Positions 39,564 through 48,865 of a stretch of 64,000 nt of DNA are shown here, in pieces. Position 1 is the stretch's first letter. The number at the start of each line of letters is the position of its first letter. The position numbers and the translations under genes are program-made. Source of the DNA: Candidatus Leptofilum gracile (GTDB lineage: Bacteria; Chloroflexota; Anaerolineae; Promineifilales; Promineifilaceae); assembly GCA_016713825.1 (NCBI GenBank), contig JADJOJ010000004.1, positions 186,001 through 250,000 of the forward strand. The letters run 5' to 3'. Below the pieces are notes generated by a model, which was not told where the DNA came from, did not search any database, and saw only the letters and a list, made by a program, of their open reading frames with translations.

Positions 39564-41780
39564 ATGATGAAACGAATAGGTGTTTTAACCAGTGGCGGCG
39601 ACGCCCAGGGAATGAATGCCGCTGTGCGCGCCGTCGTGCGCATGGCGCTCGATAAAAATGTACAGGTGTACGCCATCTATGAAGGGTACCAGGGCATGGT
39701 GAATGGGGGCGACCAGATACGGCCGTTCACCTGGACCAACGTTGGCGGTATTTTGCAGCAGGGCGGCACCGTTATCGGCACCGCCCGCTGTGCCGAATTC
39801 CGCGAGCGCAGTGGACGGCTCAAGGCAGTCCACAACCTGATCATCAACGGCATTGACGCCCTCGTCGTCATCGGCGGCGACGGCAGCCTGACCGGGGCCA
39901 ACTTTTTGTATGAAGAATGGCCCAGCCTGGTAGAGGAACTGGTAGCTGCTGGCCAAATTAGCCCCGAGATGGCCGCCAACCACCCCCATATCCAAATTGC
40001 CGGCATCATCGGCTCTATCGACAACGACATGTACGGTTCCGACGTCACCACCGGCTCCGACACGGCGCTGCACCGCATTGTAGAAGCCACCGACGCCATC
40101 TCCAGCACCGCCGCCAGCCACCAGCGCATCTTTGTGGTAGAGGTAATGGGGCGGCGCTGTGGCTACCTGGCCCTCATGGGGGCCATGGCTGGCGGGGCCG
40201 ACTGGGTGTTTATCCCCGAAAATCCGCCCGATATTGACAATTGGGAAGAAAAAATGTGCGAAGTGCTGCACCTGGGGCGCGAGGCTGGCCGCCGCGACAT
40301 CATCGTGATGGTGGCCGAAGGGGCCCAAGATCGGTACGGGCAGCCCATCACCAGCGACCGAATCAAGCAGGTGCTGGAAGAGCGGCTGGGTGAAGAAACG
40401 CGCATCACCGTGCTGGGGCATGTGCAGCGGGGCGGCGCCCCCAGCGCCTTCGACCGCAACCTGAGCACCCTGCTGGGGGCGGCGGCTGTTGATTACCTGC
40501 TGGCCGCCGAAGGGCCAGAAGCTCCGTTTGTGATGGGCATTCGCGGCAACAAGATTAGCCGCACGCCGCTGGCGGAGGCGTTGGCCAAAACCCAGGCGGT
40601 GGCCGAGGCCAGCCGGGAGCAAAATTATGCCGAGGCGATGCGCCTGCGCGGCAGCAGCTTTAACGAATCGTTCCAGATTGTGCGTACGCTGGTGCGGGCC
40701 TTGCCGCACCCACCCACGCCGGGGCAGCGGCGCATGCGGATTGCCGTGCTCAATGCGGGGGGGCCAGCGCCGGGGATGAATACGGCCGTTCGTACGGCCG
40801 TTCGTCTGGGCACCGACAAAGGGCACATCATGCTCGGCGTGCAAAACGGCTTTCGCGGGCTGATCAAAGGCGATATCCGCGAGATGAACTGGATGAGCGT
40901 CTCTGGCTGGGCCTCGCAGGGTGGGGCCGAACTAGGCACCAACCGCTACATTGCCGAAGGTAGCGACTTTTACGCCATTGCCCGCTCCCTGGAAGAACAC
41001 AAAATCGACGGGCTGTTGGTCATTGGCGGCTGGTCTGGCTATGAAAATGTGCTGAACATGATAGCCCAGCGCCCTACCTTCCCGGCCAACAACATTCCCA
41101 TCGTCTGTGTACCGGCCAGCATCAACAACAACCTGCCCGGTGCCGAACTAAGCATTGGGGCCGACACGGCGCTGAACAACATTGTGCAGGCGGTTGATAA
41201 AATTAAGCAGTCGGCTGTGGCCTCGCGCCGGGTGTTTGTGGTAGAAGTGATGGGGCGCAACTGTGGCTACCTGGCGCTGATGAGCGCCCTGGCCACCGGT
41301 GCGGAACGTTTCTACACCAATGAGGAAGGGGTTACCACCAGCAATTTGCTGGATGATGTGCATGAGCTGGCTGAAGGGTTTAGCAAAGGCAAACGGCTGG
41401 GGCTGATCATTCGCAACGAAAGCGCCAACAGGATTTACACCACATCCTTCATCAGCGCCTTGTTTGAAGAGGAAGGGGGCGACCTGTTTGATGTGCGCGA
41501 GGCGATTTTGGGCCATTTGCAGCAGGGGGGCAACCCCTCCCCCTTTGACCGCATTTTGGCCACCCGGCTGGCTTCTCATGCGGTGAACCATTTGGAGCAG
41601 CTGATTGATGCGGGGGAGACGACCTGCGCTTGCCTGGGGCAGGTGGGCGGCTCGCTGCTGTTTACCGCCATGGAAGACGTGCCCCGCATGTTTGATATGG
41701 CCAAGAAACGGCCGAAAAAACAGTGGTGGCTGAATTTGCGCCCAATCGCGCGCGTTTTGGCCAAACCGGCACCGCAGTAG
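39564..41780 (+). CDS. Tandem-domain 6-phosphofructokinase, ATP-type N half, degenerate C half
   Basis: 738 residues, two PfkA-like domains in one chain, an arrangement best known from eukaryotes. N domain: KRIGVLTSGGDAQGMNAAVR, ATP-type GGDGSLTGA, catalytic Asp in IIGSIDNDMYGSD, MGRRCGYLA, and HVQRGG near the substrate site. C domain (from residue ~390): RIAVLNAGGPAPGMNTAVR, but GGWSGYEN replaces GGDGS and PASINNNLPGAE replaces the catalytic xIDND, so it should be inactive and perhaps regulatory. AGGTGAG precedes MMKRIG. It carries out the committed step of glycolysis. A PPi-type PFK gene follows. Confidence 0.93.
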   Translation: MMKRIGVLTSGGDAQGMNAAVRAVVRMALDKNVQVYAIYEGYQGMVNGGDQIRPFTWTNVGGILQQGGTVIGTARCAEFRERSGRLKAVHNLIINGIDALVVIGGDGSLTGANFLYEEWPSLVEELVAAGQISPEMAANHPHIQIAGIIGSIDNDMYGSDVTTGSDTALHRIVEATDAISSTAASHQRIFVVEVMGRRCGYLALMGAMAGGADWVFIPENPPDIDNWEEKMCEVLHLGREAGRRDIIVMVAEGAQDRYGQPITSDRIKQVLEERLGEETRITVLGHVQRGGAPSAFDRNLSTLLGAAAVDYLLAAEGPEAPFVMGIRGNKISRTPLAEALAKTQAVAEASREQNYAEAMRLRGSSFNESFQIVRTLVRALPHPPTPGQRRMRIAVLNAGGPAPGMNTAVRTAVRLGTDKGHIMLGVQNGFRGLIKGDIREMNWMSVSGWASQGGAELGTNRYIAEGSDFYAIARSLEEHKIDGLLVIGGWSGYENVLNMIAQRPTFPANNIPIVCVPASINNNLPGAELSIGADTALNNIVQAVDKIKQSAVASRRVFVVEVMGRNCGYLALMSALATGAERFYTNEEGVTTSNLLDDVHELAEGFSKGKRLGLIIRNESANRIYTTSFISALFEEEGGDLFDVREAILGHLQQGGNPSPFDRILATRLASHAVNHLEQLIDAGETTCACLGQVGGSLLFTAMEDVPRMFDMAKKRPKKQWWLNLRPIARVLAKPAPQ

Positions 41781-41906
41781 ACGGCCGTATTTGTGGTATT
41801 TTATATAACTATTCAGGTGACCTGGTAAGACCCTAAGGGTTTTTAACGTTTGAAGACAAATTAGTCGGGTGAAAACCCATAGGGTCTCTATCGTTACAAA
41901 GACATT
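41781..41906. other. Spacer after tandem PFK
   Basis: Contains one octamer just after the stop and an imperfect inverted sequence AGACCCTAAGGGTTTT ... AAAACCCATAGGGTCTC (about 41828-41888) that may terminate the PFK transcript. Confidence 0.4.
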
Positions 41907-42243
41907 AGAGTTGTTCCTGATTAAAGAGATGAAGAATTTAGGACACAGATGGCGCTACTGAAAAAAGGGTGATTTCACCGCAGAGGCGCGGAGAGCGCAG
42001 AGATCTTTCTCTGGTAATTTTGGCTCTTTGGGAATTCAGGGGGTTTACAGCCCGTGATGCGTGAAACGTGAAACGTGACCAGAGAGGCCTCACGTTTCAC
42101 GCTCACGTTTCACGCCAGACCCCACGAAATCCTGAAGACCCGTAATTTTTAGAACGCTGCGTCCTTTGCGTCTTTGCGGTTTGTTTTATCAGTGGACTCA
42201 TCTGTGTCCCATTTCTTCCTGAATTTTATTGAGGAACAAGTCT
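41907..42243 (+). repeat. Terminal-inverted-repeat element A (carries a nested MITE)
   Basis: Ends AGAGTTGTTCCTGATTAAAG and CTGAATTTTATTGAGGAACA are imperfect inverted repeats of about 35 bp bordered by TA. The interior is largely the reverse complement of element B (46025-46271) plus the ISL3-like MITE at 42022-42141. No coding capacity. Confidence 0.8.
42022..42141 (+). repeat. ISL3-like MITE, copy 4, with perfect 8-bp target duplication
   Basis: 120 bp, ends GGCTCTTTGGGAATTCAGGG and CCCCACGAAATCCTGAAGACCC. GTAATTTT is directly repeated at 42014-42021 and 42142-42149. The matching uninterrupted sequence is present in element B, so the insertion event can be read directly. Confidence 0.92.
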
Positions 42244-42266
42244 ATTATTTATAAAAGGAGTGAATA

Positions 42267-43435
42267 ATGACAAAAATTGGCATTTTAACCGGTGGTGGCG
42301 ATGTGCCTGGGCTGAACCCATGCATTAAGGCGGTGGTCAACCGCGCCATCGACGAAGGGTATGAAATTGTGGGTATCCGGCGTGGTTGGGGCGGCTTGCT
42401 TGATCTCAACATAGAGGACCCCACCTCTATTGAAAAGCACATAATGCCTCTGAACAAAAACGCCGTGCGGACCATCGACCGGACGGGGGGCACCATGCTG
42501 CACACCAGCCGTACGCATCCCGGCAAGGTAAAACCAGACGGCGTCCCCGATTTTTTGCGCGATCCAGACCATCTTGAAGCGGAAGCGGCCGACAAAAGCT
42601 TGCGAGACTTTACGCCGCACGTGATGAAAAACCTGGAGTATCTGGGCATCGACACGCTCATCCCCATTGGCGGCGACGATACGTTAAGCTACGGGGAGCG
42701 GCTGCACAGCGAAGGCATTCGCGTGCTGGCCATTCCCAAGACGATGGACAACGATGTGTACGGCACCGATTACTGCATTGGGTTTAGTACGGCCGTTACC
42801 CGCAGCGTCCAGTTCATTCATCAACTGCGTACCAGCACCGGCTCGCATGAGCGCATTGCCGTGGTGGAACTATTCGGCCGTAACTCTGGCGAAACCAGCC
42901 TCATCAGCTCCTACCTGGCCGGCGTAGACCGCGCCGTCATCTCTGAAGTGCCGTTCGACCCGGAAAAGTTGGGCGAACTGGTGCTAAAGACAAACGGGCC
43001 AACCCCAGCAACTACGCCATGGTCACCGTGAGCGAAGGTGCGCACATGATGGGTGGCAAAGTGGTGGAGTATGGCGAAGCAGATGCCTACGGGCACAAAA
43101 AGCTGGGTGGCATTGGTGAAATTTTGGGCGATGCGCTCAAGAAGATCACTGGCGAAAGCATTATCAACCAGAAGGTCTCTTACCTGATGCGCTCCGGCGC
43201 GCCCGACGCGTTGGATTTGATGGTGGCGACCAATTATGCCAATATGGCGGTTGACCTGATTAAAGATGGGGTAAGCGGCCGTATGGTAGCCCTGCGCGAT
43301 GGCAAATACACCCACATCCCCATGAGCACCGTTACCAGCGGCGTCAAGCGTGTAGATGTGGATGAGCTGTATGATGTAAATTCATATCGTCCGCGCGTGC
43401 GCCACGTTATGGGCAAACCGATGTTCTTGTATTAA
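42267..43435 (+). pseudogene. PPi-type 6-phosphofructokinase interrupted by one frameshift
   Basis: Two overlapping frames (42267-43031 and 43019-43435) together make a 390-residue PFK. The first gives [32 protein letters not shown] and the catalytic [16 protein letters not shown] and PKT(M/I)DND are the residues that mark pyrophosphate-dependent enzymes. The second gives [28 protein letters not shown] and [15 protein letters not shown]. They join if one base is added (or a -1 slip occurs) near CTAAAGAC at ~42986-42992, giving [16 protein letters not shown] sequencing error, a recent mutation or programmed slippage are all possible; everything else is intact. A ribosome site AAGGAG precedes the ATG. 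Confidence 0.85.
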
Positions 43436-43440
43436 GGATA

Positions 43441-43513
43441 GGTTTGGTGGTTAGTGGCTAGTTTACCCAACAGCCCCTAACCACCAACCACCAACCACCA
43501 ACCACCAACCACC
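43441..43513 (+). repeat. AACCACC tandem repeat
   Basis: GGTGGTTAGTGGCTAG followed by at least five CAACCAC units; the two halves are complementary and can fold back. It lies between the PPi-PFK and rsmE. Confidence 0.75.
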
Positions 43514-43535
43514 CCTTTTCTGCTAAAATAGCATC

Positions 43536-44267
43536 ATGCATCGCTTTTTTGTGGACCCCCAACAATTTTCAGGCGACCGGGTAAGTTTGCCTGAGGATAT
43601 TGCTCACCAAATTCGGAATGTGCTGCGGCTGCGGCCGGGGGCCGCCATTTTGGTGCTAGACAACAGCGGGGCAGAGTACGAGGTGCTGCTGCGGCAGGTG
43701 GATAAGCAGCAGGTGGTGGGGGAAGCGGTGGCCAAACGGCCGTCTCCCAACGAACCAGCCGTGCAGCTCACCCTCTACCAGGCATTGATGAAGCGCGACA
43801 AGTTTGAGTGGGTGCTGCAAAAAGGAACCGAGATTGGCGTGAGCCAGTTTGTGCCCCTCGTCACCCAGCGCAGCTTGGTGCAAGATGTTGACATAAAAAC
43901 AAACAAGCAGGCGCGCTGGCACAAAATTCTCACCGAAGCGGCCGAACAATCCCGCCGGGGGCGTATCCCCGAACTGCATCCGCCGCAAACGCTGGCCGAA
44001 GCGCTGGCGGCGCATCCGCCACAGCCGGGGTTGATCGCCTGGGAAGAGGAAGTGGGTTTGGGGTTGCGGGAAGCGTTGGGGGGTGGGGAACGGCCGTCTC
44101 ACATCTCGCTGTTCATCGGCCCAGAAGGCGGCTTTGCGGCCGAAGAAGTTGAGGCAGCTCAGGCGGCGGGCCTCCGGGCAATTACCCTGGGTAAGCGGAT
44201 TTTAAGAGCAGAAACGGCCGCACTCGTCGCCGCCGCCCTGGTTTTGCACGAACTAGACATAACCTAA
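43536..44267 (+). CDS. rsmE: 16S rRNA (uracil-1498-N3)-methyltransferase
   Basis: 243 residues, full-length RsmE. N-terminal PUA-like domain MHRFFVDPQQFSGDRVSL with HQIRNVLRLRPG; SPOUT methyltransferase domain with QALMKRDKFEWVLQKGTEIGVSQFVPL, RSLVQ, and the knot motif LFIGPEGGFAAEEVEAAQAAG then LGKRILRAETA. It methylates U1498 in helix 44 of 16S rRNA, close to the decoding site. It is followed 12 nt later by rsmI, another helix-44 methyltransferase, in an operon. Identity is secure. Confidence 0.96.
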   Translation: MHRFFVDPQQFSGDRVSLPEDIAHQIRNVLRLRPGAAILVLDNSGAEYEVLLRQVDKQQVVGEAVAKRPSPNEPAVQLTLYQALMKRDKFEWVLQKGTEIGVSQFVPLVTQRSLVQDVDIKTNKQARWHKILTEAAEQSRRGRIPELHPPQTLAEALAAHPPQPGLIAWEEEVGLGLREALGGGERPSHISLFIGPEGGFAAEEVEAAQAAGLRAITLGKRILRAETAALVAAALVLHELDIT

Positions 44268-44279
44268 ACTGGAAACTAA

Positions 44280-44948
44280 ATGCTTTATCTCGTAGCGACT
44301 CCCATCGGCAACCTTGGCGACATCACCCTGCGGGCGCTGGAAACGTTGCGCCAGGTGGACGTGGTTGCCAGCGAAGACACCCGCAAAACAGGCCTGCTGC
44401 TCAAACATTTTGAGATCAGCAAGCCGCAGCTTTCCTTCCATGAACACAACGAGGCGAAGGCGGGCCACAAAATCATCAACCTGCTGCAAGAGGGCAAGTC
44501 GGTGGCGGTGGTGACGGACGCAGGCACGCCGGGCATCTCTGACCCTGGCTATTCGGTGGTGCAGCGAGCCATTGCCGAAAATTTGCCCGTGACGATGATT
44601 CCTGGCCCGACGGCGCTGATCATGGCGCTGGTTTTGAGCGGATTGCCCGCCCATGCTTTCACCTTTCGCGGCTTTCCTCCGCGCAAGAGCGGCAAGCGGC
44701 AGCGCTTTATGGCTGTGGATGCCGAATCGCCGCACACGCTGGTTTTTTACGAAAGTCCGTACCGGCTGAAGCCATTTTTAGAGGATGCGCTGGCGGTTTA
44801 TGGGGATCGGGAAACGGCCGTTTGCAACGAACTCACCAAGCTATACGAATCCGTCCACCGGGGAACCCTCTCTGAGCTAATCGCCCATTTTGAAACGGAA
44901 GAACCCCGCGGCGAATACGTCGTCGTCATCAGCGGCTTCGCCCAGTAA
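44280..44948 (+). CDS. rsmI: 16S rRNA (cytidine-1402-2'-O)-methyltransferase
   Basis: 222 residues, tetrapyrrole-methylase fold. [99 protein letters not shown] and [19 protein letters not shown] are all typical RsmI blocks. It methylates the ribose of C1402 in the P site of 16S rRNA. The C-terminal HTH extension of some RsmI proteins is absent, which is common. Operon with rsmE. Confidence 0.97.
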   Translation: MLYLVATPIGNLGDITLRALETLRQVDVVASEDTRKTGLLLKHFEISKPQLSFHEHNEAKAGHKIINLLQEGKSVAVVTDAGTPGISDPGYSVVQRAIAENLPVTMIPGPTALIMALVLSGLPAHAFTFRGFPPRKSGKRQRFMAVDAESPHTLVFYESPYRLKPFLEDALAVYGDRETAVCNELTKLYESVHRGTLSELIAHFETEEPRGEYVVVISGFAQ

Positions 44949-44985
44949 TCAACAAGCAGTTACCGAATACCGATTACCCATCCAA

Positions 44986-45996
44986 CTACTGCTGCTGTTG
45001 TTGTTGCTGTTGATCCTCCGGCGGATTGGGGGCGTGCCACTCGATTGTTTCCAAAATCTCGCCCGTATGCACCACCGGCTGATCCATCCGGTCTACCCAA
45101 ACCCCCACATCCAGCTCGCTTTCCGCATCCCCGCGAAAGACGCCGCGCGTGGGGGGCACATCGGCATAGTCGCGGCCCACGGCCACGCGAATGTGGCGTT
45201 CCTCGGCAATGAGGTTGTTGGTGGGGTCAAAGCCGACCCAGCCCAACTCTGGCAGCCACGCCTCTACCCAGGCGTGGGAGGCGTCTTCCAATGAGCGATC
45301 TTTGTCGTCTCGGTGGAACAGGTAGCCGCTGACGTAGCGGCAGGGGATTTGCACCTGGCGCACCAGGGCAATCATGATGTGGGCAAAATCCTGGCAAACG
45401 CCTTGGCGGTTGGTCAGGGCTTCGTCGATGGGGGAATCGACCTGAGTGCTTTGGGGGGTGTAATCGAAATATTCGTAGACGGCCGTATTCAACCAACGCA
45501 ACAAAGTCAGCGGATCCATGCGCCGTTCTAGCCCAATTTCTTGCACCATACCTAACAACGCTGCGGTTGGCCTGGCAAAATGGCTTGGTGCCAAATAATC
45601 CCAAAAAGCCACGGTTAAATTGGCGCTGGATAACGCCTGCCAGCTCCGCGATGTCAGCGCCGACGGTAGGGGCACATGCCGATGACAGGCCACCACCGTG
45701 TCTGTCATCATGAGCAGCTGGTCGTGCCGCCCGGGGATGTTGAAGTGGTGCACCAGATTGCCCATAAAATCCTGGTAAGCCATCACCCGCGCCTGAGGTT
45801 GTACCACCAGCTGAAAGGTGTGGCACTGCTGCTGCTCATCAGAAATGGGCTGCAACCGCACCTCCATGAACCCTTCCGTAACGGCGTGGCTGTAGCGGAA
45901 GCGCGTATGGTGCTGAATGCGGTAATGAATCGGTGCACCGGTTATCGTTTGTCGTCGTTGTTGCGCTAAAGCTGCCTCAGGGGGAACACCTTTCAT
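44986..45996 (-). CDS. Transglutaminase-like protein with polyglutamine tail
   Basis: 336 residues. An N-terminal beta domain (YRIQHHTRFRYSHAVTEGFMEVRLQP) precedes a transglutaminase/protease-like domain with catalytic Cys in NRQGVCQDFAHIMIALVR, His in EDASHAWVEAWLP and Asp in WVGFDPTNN. The protein ends in eight glutamines encoded by mixed CAG/CAA codons, which is unusual for bacteria and may vary in length. It is the last member of a cluster with an alpha-E protein and a circularly permuted ATP-grasp enzyme. The three co-occur widely and were predicted (Iyer, Aravind and co-workers) to make or process peptide-like amide linkages. GGTG before the ATG is a weak ribosome site. Confidence 0.88.
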   Translation of the reverse strand: MKGVPPEAALAQQRRQTITGAPIHYRIQHHTRFRYSHAVTEGFMEVRLQPISDEQQQCHTFQLVVQPQARVMAYQDFMGNLVHHFNIPGRHDQLLMMTDTVVACHRHVPLPSALTSRSWQALSSANLTVAFWDYLAPSHFARPTAALLGMVQEIGLERRMDPLTLLRWLNTAVYEYFDYTPQSTQVDSPIDEALTNRQGVCQDFAHIMIALVRQVQIPCRYVSGYLFHRDDKDRSLEDASHAWVEAWLPELGWVGFDPTNNLIAEERHIRVAVGRDYADVPPTRGVFRGDAESELDVGVWVDRMDQPVVHTGEILETIEWHAPNPPEDQQQQQQQQ

Positions 45997-46024
45997 AACG
46001 TTTTCTCCAAAATGCTTGTTTATC

Positions 46025-46271
46025 AGAGTTGTTCCTGATTAAAGGGTGAAGAATTTAGGACACGGATGAGTCCACTGAAAAAACAAACCGCAAAGGACGC
46101 AGCGTTTTAAAGATTACCAGAGAAAAATCTTTGCGCTCTCCGCGCCTCTGCGGTGAAATCACCCTTTTTCAGTAGAGCCACGGATTCACACAGATAAACG
46201 CAGATTTTTGTTTTTATCTGTGAAAATCTGTGTCCCATTTCTTCCTAAATTTTATTGAGGAACAACTCTAT
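46025..46271 (-). repeat. Terminal-inverted-repeat element B (empty-site counterpart)
   Basis: Ends AGAGTTGTTCCTGATTAAAG and CTAAATTTTATTGAGGAACA like element A. The interior read in reverse matches A but lacks the MITE: CTCTGGTAATCTTTAAAACG is continuous here. It sits between the transglutaminase and alpha-E genes. Confidence 0.82.
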
Positions 46272-46310
46272 CTAAATAACCAAACTTCTGTATTTGCTGT
46301 GGCTAAAATT

Positions 46311-47258
46311 TTACATGGGTAGTTCTTCGGCTACCGGGAATGAGATGTAAACCTTGTACACAGCCTCATGAATGTCCCAACATTGGGCCTCGATATCCTG
46401 CAAAAATTGGGCCAGCCCGGCGTCGGTAATTTCGTCGATCTGGCTGAACTGCAATGAAGATTGCAGCCGCCCCACTTTACGATTGAGCTGCTGGTTGCGA
46501 TGAGATTTGGTGATCTGCCCGATCTGGGCCAGCGAGTTGCGCATCATGTTCACGGAAAAGTGCAGCGAATGGGGGAACTCGGCATTGAGCAGCAAAAATT
46601 CGGCAATGTGGGTTGGCACCAGATCGGCGGTGTAGACGTTGCAGTATGCTTCAAAGGCGGTGCAGCTTTTTAGCAGGGCGATCCAGTCCAGGTAATCTTC
46701 GCGGTAGGGGGAACGGCCGTTAATTGCCAAATATTGCGTACTCATCAGCCGCAAAATAGACATGGCCCGCTCGATGTAGTTGCCCAGCTGCATGAACTGC
46801 CAGCCTTCGTCGTGGTTCATGGTGGCGTGGGAGATGCCGTTGATGAGGTGAATTTGCTGGATGAGCTGGTGCATGTACACCTGAGGCTGACCGCGCCATT
46901 GGCGATACGGCCGTTTCATCAACAAATAAAGCTGGTTGATATGCGTCCACGTTTCCGAACTCAGCCGCTCCCGCACCTGACGCGCATTTTCCCGCGCCTG
47001 CATCACGCAAGAGGCAATGGAATTGCCGTTGGTTTCATCCTGCACAATTAGCTTTAGCGTGGCGTCCGGCTCAAAAATGGCGTCTGCCTCAATGGGCATG
47101 TTCAGGTTTTCTAGCAGCAGCTGGTACCGCTCTTGCTGGAGCTGGCTCGACTGATCCAAAATCAGGTCAAAATAAACGCTGGTCAGGCGGGCCGTGTGCT
47201 CCGCTCGCTCCAAATACCGGCTGAGCCAATACAAACTATCAGCAACGCGTGAAAGCAT
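46311..47258 (-). CDS. Alpha-E domain protein
   Basis: 315 residues from MLSRVADSLYWLSRYLERAEHTARL, the signature of the all-helical alpha-E (DUF403) family. Further blocks: MKRPYRQWRGQPQVYMHQLIQQIHLINGISHATM, NYIERAMSILRLM and NAEFPHSLHFSVNMM. A GGAGG 5 nt upstream sets this start over an ATG 16 codons earlier. Function is unproven; it is nearly always found with CP-ATP-grasp and transglutaminase partners, as here, and may act as a scaffold or as part of a ligase complex. It lies downstream of the ATP-grasp gene on the same strand. Confidence 0.9.
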   Translation of the reverse strand: MLSRVADSLYWLSRYLERAEHTARLTSVYFDLILDQSSQLQQERYQLLLENLNMPIEADAIFEPDATLKLIVQDETNGNSIASCVMQARENARQVRERLSSETWTHINQLYLLMKRPYRQWRGQPQVYMHQLIQQIHLINGISHATMNHDEGWQFMQLGNYIERAMSILRLMSTQYLAINGRSPYREDYLDWIALLKSCTAFEAYCNVYTADLVPTHIAEFLLLNAEFPHSLHFSVNMMRNSLAQIGQITKSHRNQQLNRKVGRLQSSLQFSQIDEITDAGLAQFLQDIEAQCWDIHEAVYKVYISFPVAEELPM

Positions 47259-47287
47259 CGTTTCCTCCATCTTCCTGACGTGCGGGC

Positions 47288-47352
47288 CAGATTTCAAAAG
47301 TCTCAATTTCCTCTCGTGTTGGCCAAATTGCCGGGCAGACTTTTGAAATCTT
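47288..47352. repeat. Hairpin repeat between alpha-E and ATP-grasp genes
   Basis: GATTTCAAAAGTCT ... AGACTTTTGAAATC, inverted copies around a 35-nt loop. It is related to the hairpin at 18688-18748. Confidence 0.6.
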
Positions 47353-47359
47353 TTCTAGA

Positions 47360-48817
47360 TTATTCATACAGCACCCACGTATCCTTGCTGCCGCCACCTT
47401 GGGATGAGTTGACCACCAGCGACCCTTGTTTCAGCGCCACGCGCGTCAGGCCCCCCGGAATGATGCGCACCTCATCCCCATACAAAATATACGGCCGAAA
47501 ATCCACATGCCGCGAATCAATCTTCCCTTCAATAAAACAGGGCGCACGAGACAGCGCCAGCGTCGGCTGGGCAATGTAGTTGCGCGGGTTGGCCAAAATC
47601 TGCTCACGGAAAGATTTTTGCTCCGCCTGGGTGCTGTGTGGCCCAATCAACATGCCATACCCGCCAGATTCACCCACGGCCTTCACCACCAGCTTGTCTA
47701 GATTTTGCAGCACGTAGCTGCGCTGCGCCGCATCTTCCAGCAGGTAGGTTTCAATGTTGGGCAAAATGGCCTCTTCACCCAGGTAATAGTTGATGATTTT
47801 GGGCACGTAGGCGTACATCGCCTTGTCGTCGGCTACGCCGGTGCCAATGGCGTTGGCCAGCGACACATTGCCCGCCCGGTACGCATTAAACAGCCCAGAC
47901 ACCCCCAGCGCCGAATCGGGCCGGAAGGCCAGCGGGTCTAAAAAGTCGTCGTCGATGCGGCGGTAAATAACGTCTACCCGCTGGAGACCAGCCGTAGTGC
48001 GCATGTAAACGACGTTGTTGTGTACCAGCAGATCACGCCCTTCTACCAGCTCTACGCCCATCTGCCGCGCCAAAAAGGTGTGCTCAAAGTAGGCAGCGTT
48101 GTAGACACCGGGCGTCAGCACCACCACCACGGGATCGGTGGCGTGTTTGGGGGCCAGCGCTTTGAGCGTGGCCAGCAGCGCCTGCCCGTACTGGTCGGTG
48201 GGGCGCACGCCGTAGCCGCCAAACAGGGTGGGGAAGATGCGCTTCATCACCTGGCGGTTGGCCAGCATGTAAGAGACGCCGCTGGGCACGCGCAGGTTGT
48301 CTTCTAGCACGGCAAAGCTGCCGTCCTCAATGCGCACCAAATCGGTGCCGACGACGGAGATGTAGATGCCGTTGGGCACCTGCACGCCGCGCATTTCTCG
48401 GCGGTAATGTTGGCTGGTGTAGATGAGTTCTGGGGGGACGATGCCGTCTTGGATGATACGGCCGTCTCCATACACATCCTGCAAAAAGAGATTCAGGGCG
48501 GTAATGCGCTGCTTAAGGCCCGATTCAATGGTTTGCCACTCCTGGTTGGTGATGATGCGGGGGAGCAAATCGTAAGGGAAAATGCGCTCGGTCCCTTTTT
48601 CATTGCCGTACACCGTGAAGGTGATGCCCTGGTGCAAAAACGAGTTGTCGGCAGCTTGTTGGTACTGGTCCAACGCTTCCGGCGAAAGCTCCAGCAGCCG
48701 TTTGAAAAGCGCGGCGTACTGCGGACGGGGTGTGGCTGTGGTGGTAAACATTTCGTCATAGAAATGTTCATCCAATTGGTAATTGGCAAAAAAGGAAGGC
48801 AAGTCGGGCTGCACCAT
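47360..48817 (-). CDS. Circularly permuted type 2 ATP-grasp protein
   Basis: 485 residues from [29 protein letters not shown] lies 5 nt before this ATG. Family blocks: [111 protein letters not shown] (ATP loop) and [24 protein letters not shown]. The chemistry is predicted to be ATP-dependent amide-bond formation. It is first of the ATP-grasp/alpha-E/transglutaminase cluster. Identity of the family is secure, the product is unknown. Confidence 0.93.
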   Translation of the reverse strand: MVQPDLPSFFANYQLDEHFYDEMFTTTATPRPQYAALFKRLLELSPEALDQYQQAADNSFLHQGITFTVYGNEKGTERIFPYDLLPRIITNQEWQTIESGLKQRITALNLFLQDVYGDGRIIQDGIVPPELIYTSQHYRREMRGVQVPNGIYISVVGTDLVRIEDGSFAVLEDNLRVPSGVSYMLANRQVMKRIFPTLFGGYGVRPTDQYGQALLATLKALAPKHATDPVVVVLTPGVYNAAYFEHTFLARQMGVELVEGRDLLVHNNVVYMRTTAGLQRVDVIYRRIDDDFLDPLAFRPDSALGVSGLFNAYRAGNVSLANAIGTGVADDKAMYAYVPKIINYYLGEEAILPNIETYLLEDAAQRSYVLQNLDKLVVKAVGESGGYGMLIGPHSTQAEQKSFREQILANPRNYIAQPTLALSRAPCFIEGKIDSRHVDFRPYILYGDEVRIIPGGLTRVALKQGSLVVNSSQGGGSKDTWVLYE

Positions 48818-48865
48818 CGGGTTCCTCATAAAAAAAGCACGCCCCATTGAAAACAACAGCATCAC

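Noticed and set aside
39585..40844. 419-codon reverse frame opposite the tandem PFK
   Set aside because: Shadow frame; the forward strand encodes an intact PFK.
43441..43513. CRISPR array
   Set aside because: The AACCACC units are contiguous without spacers; it is a simple tandem repeat with a foldback.
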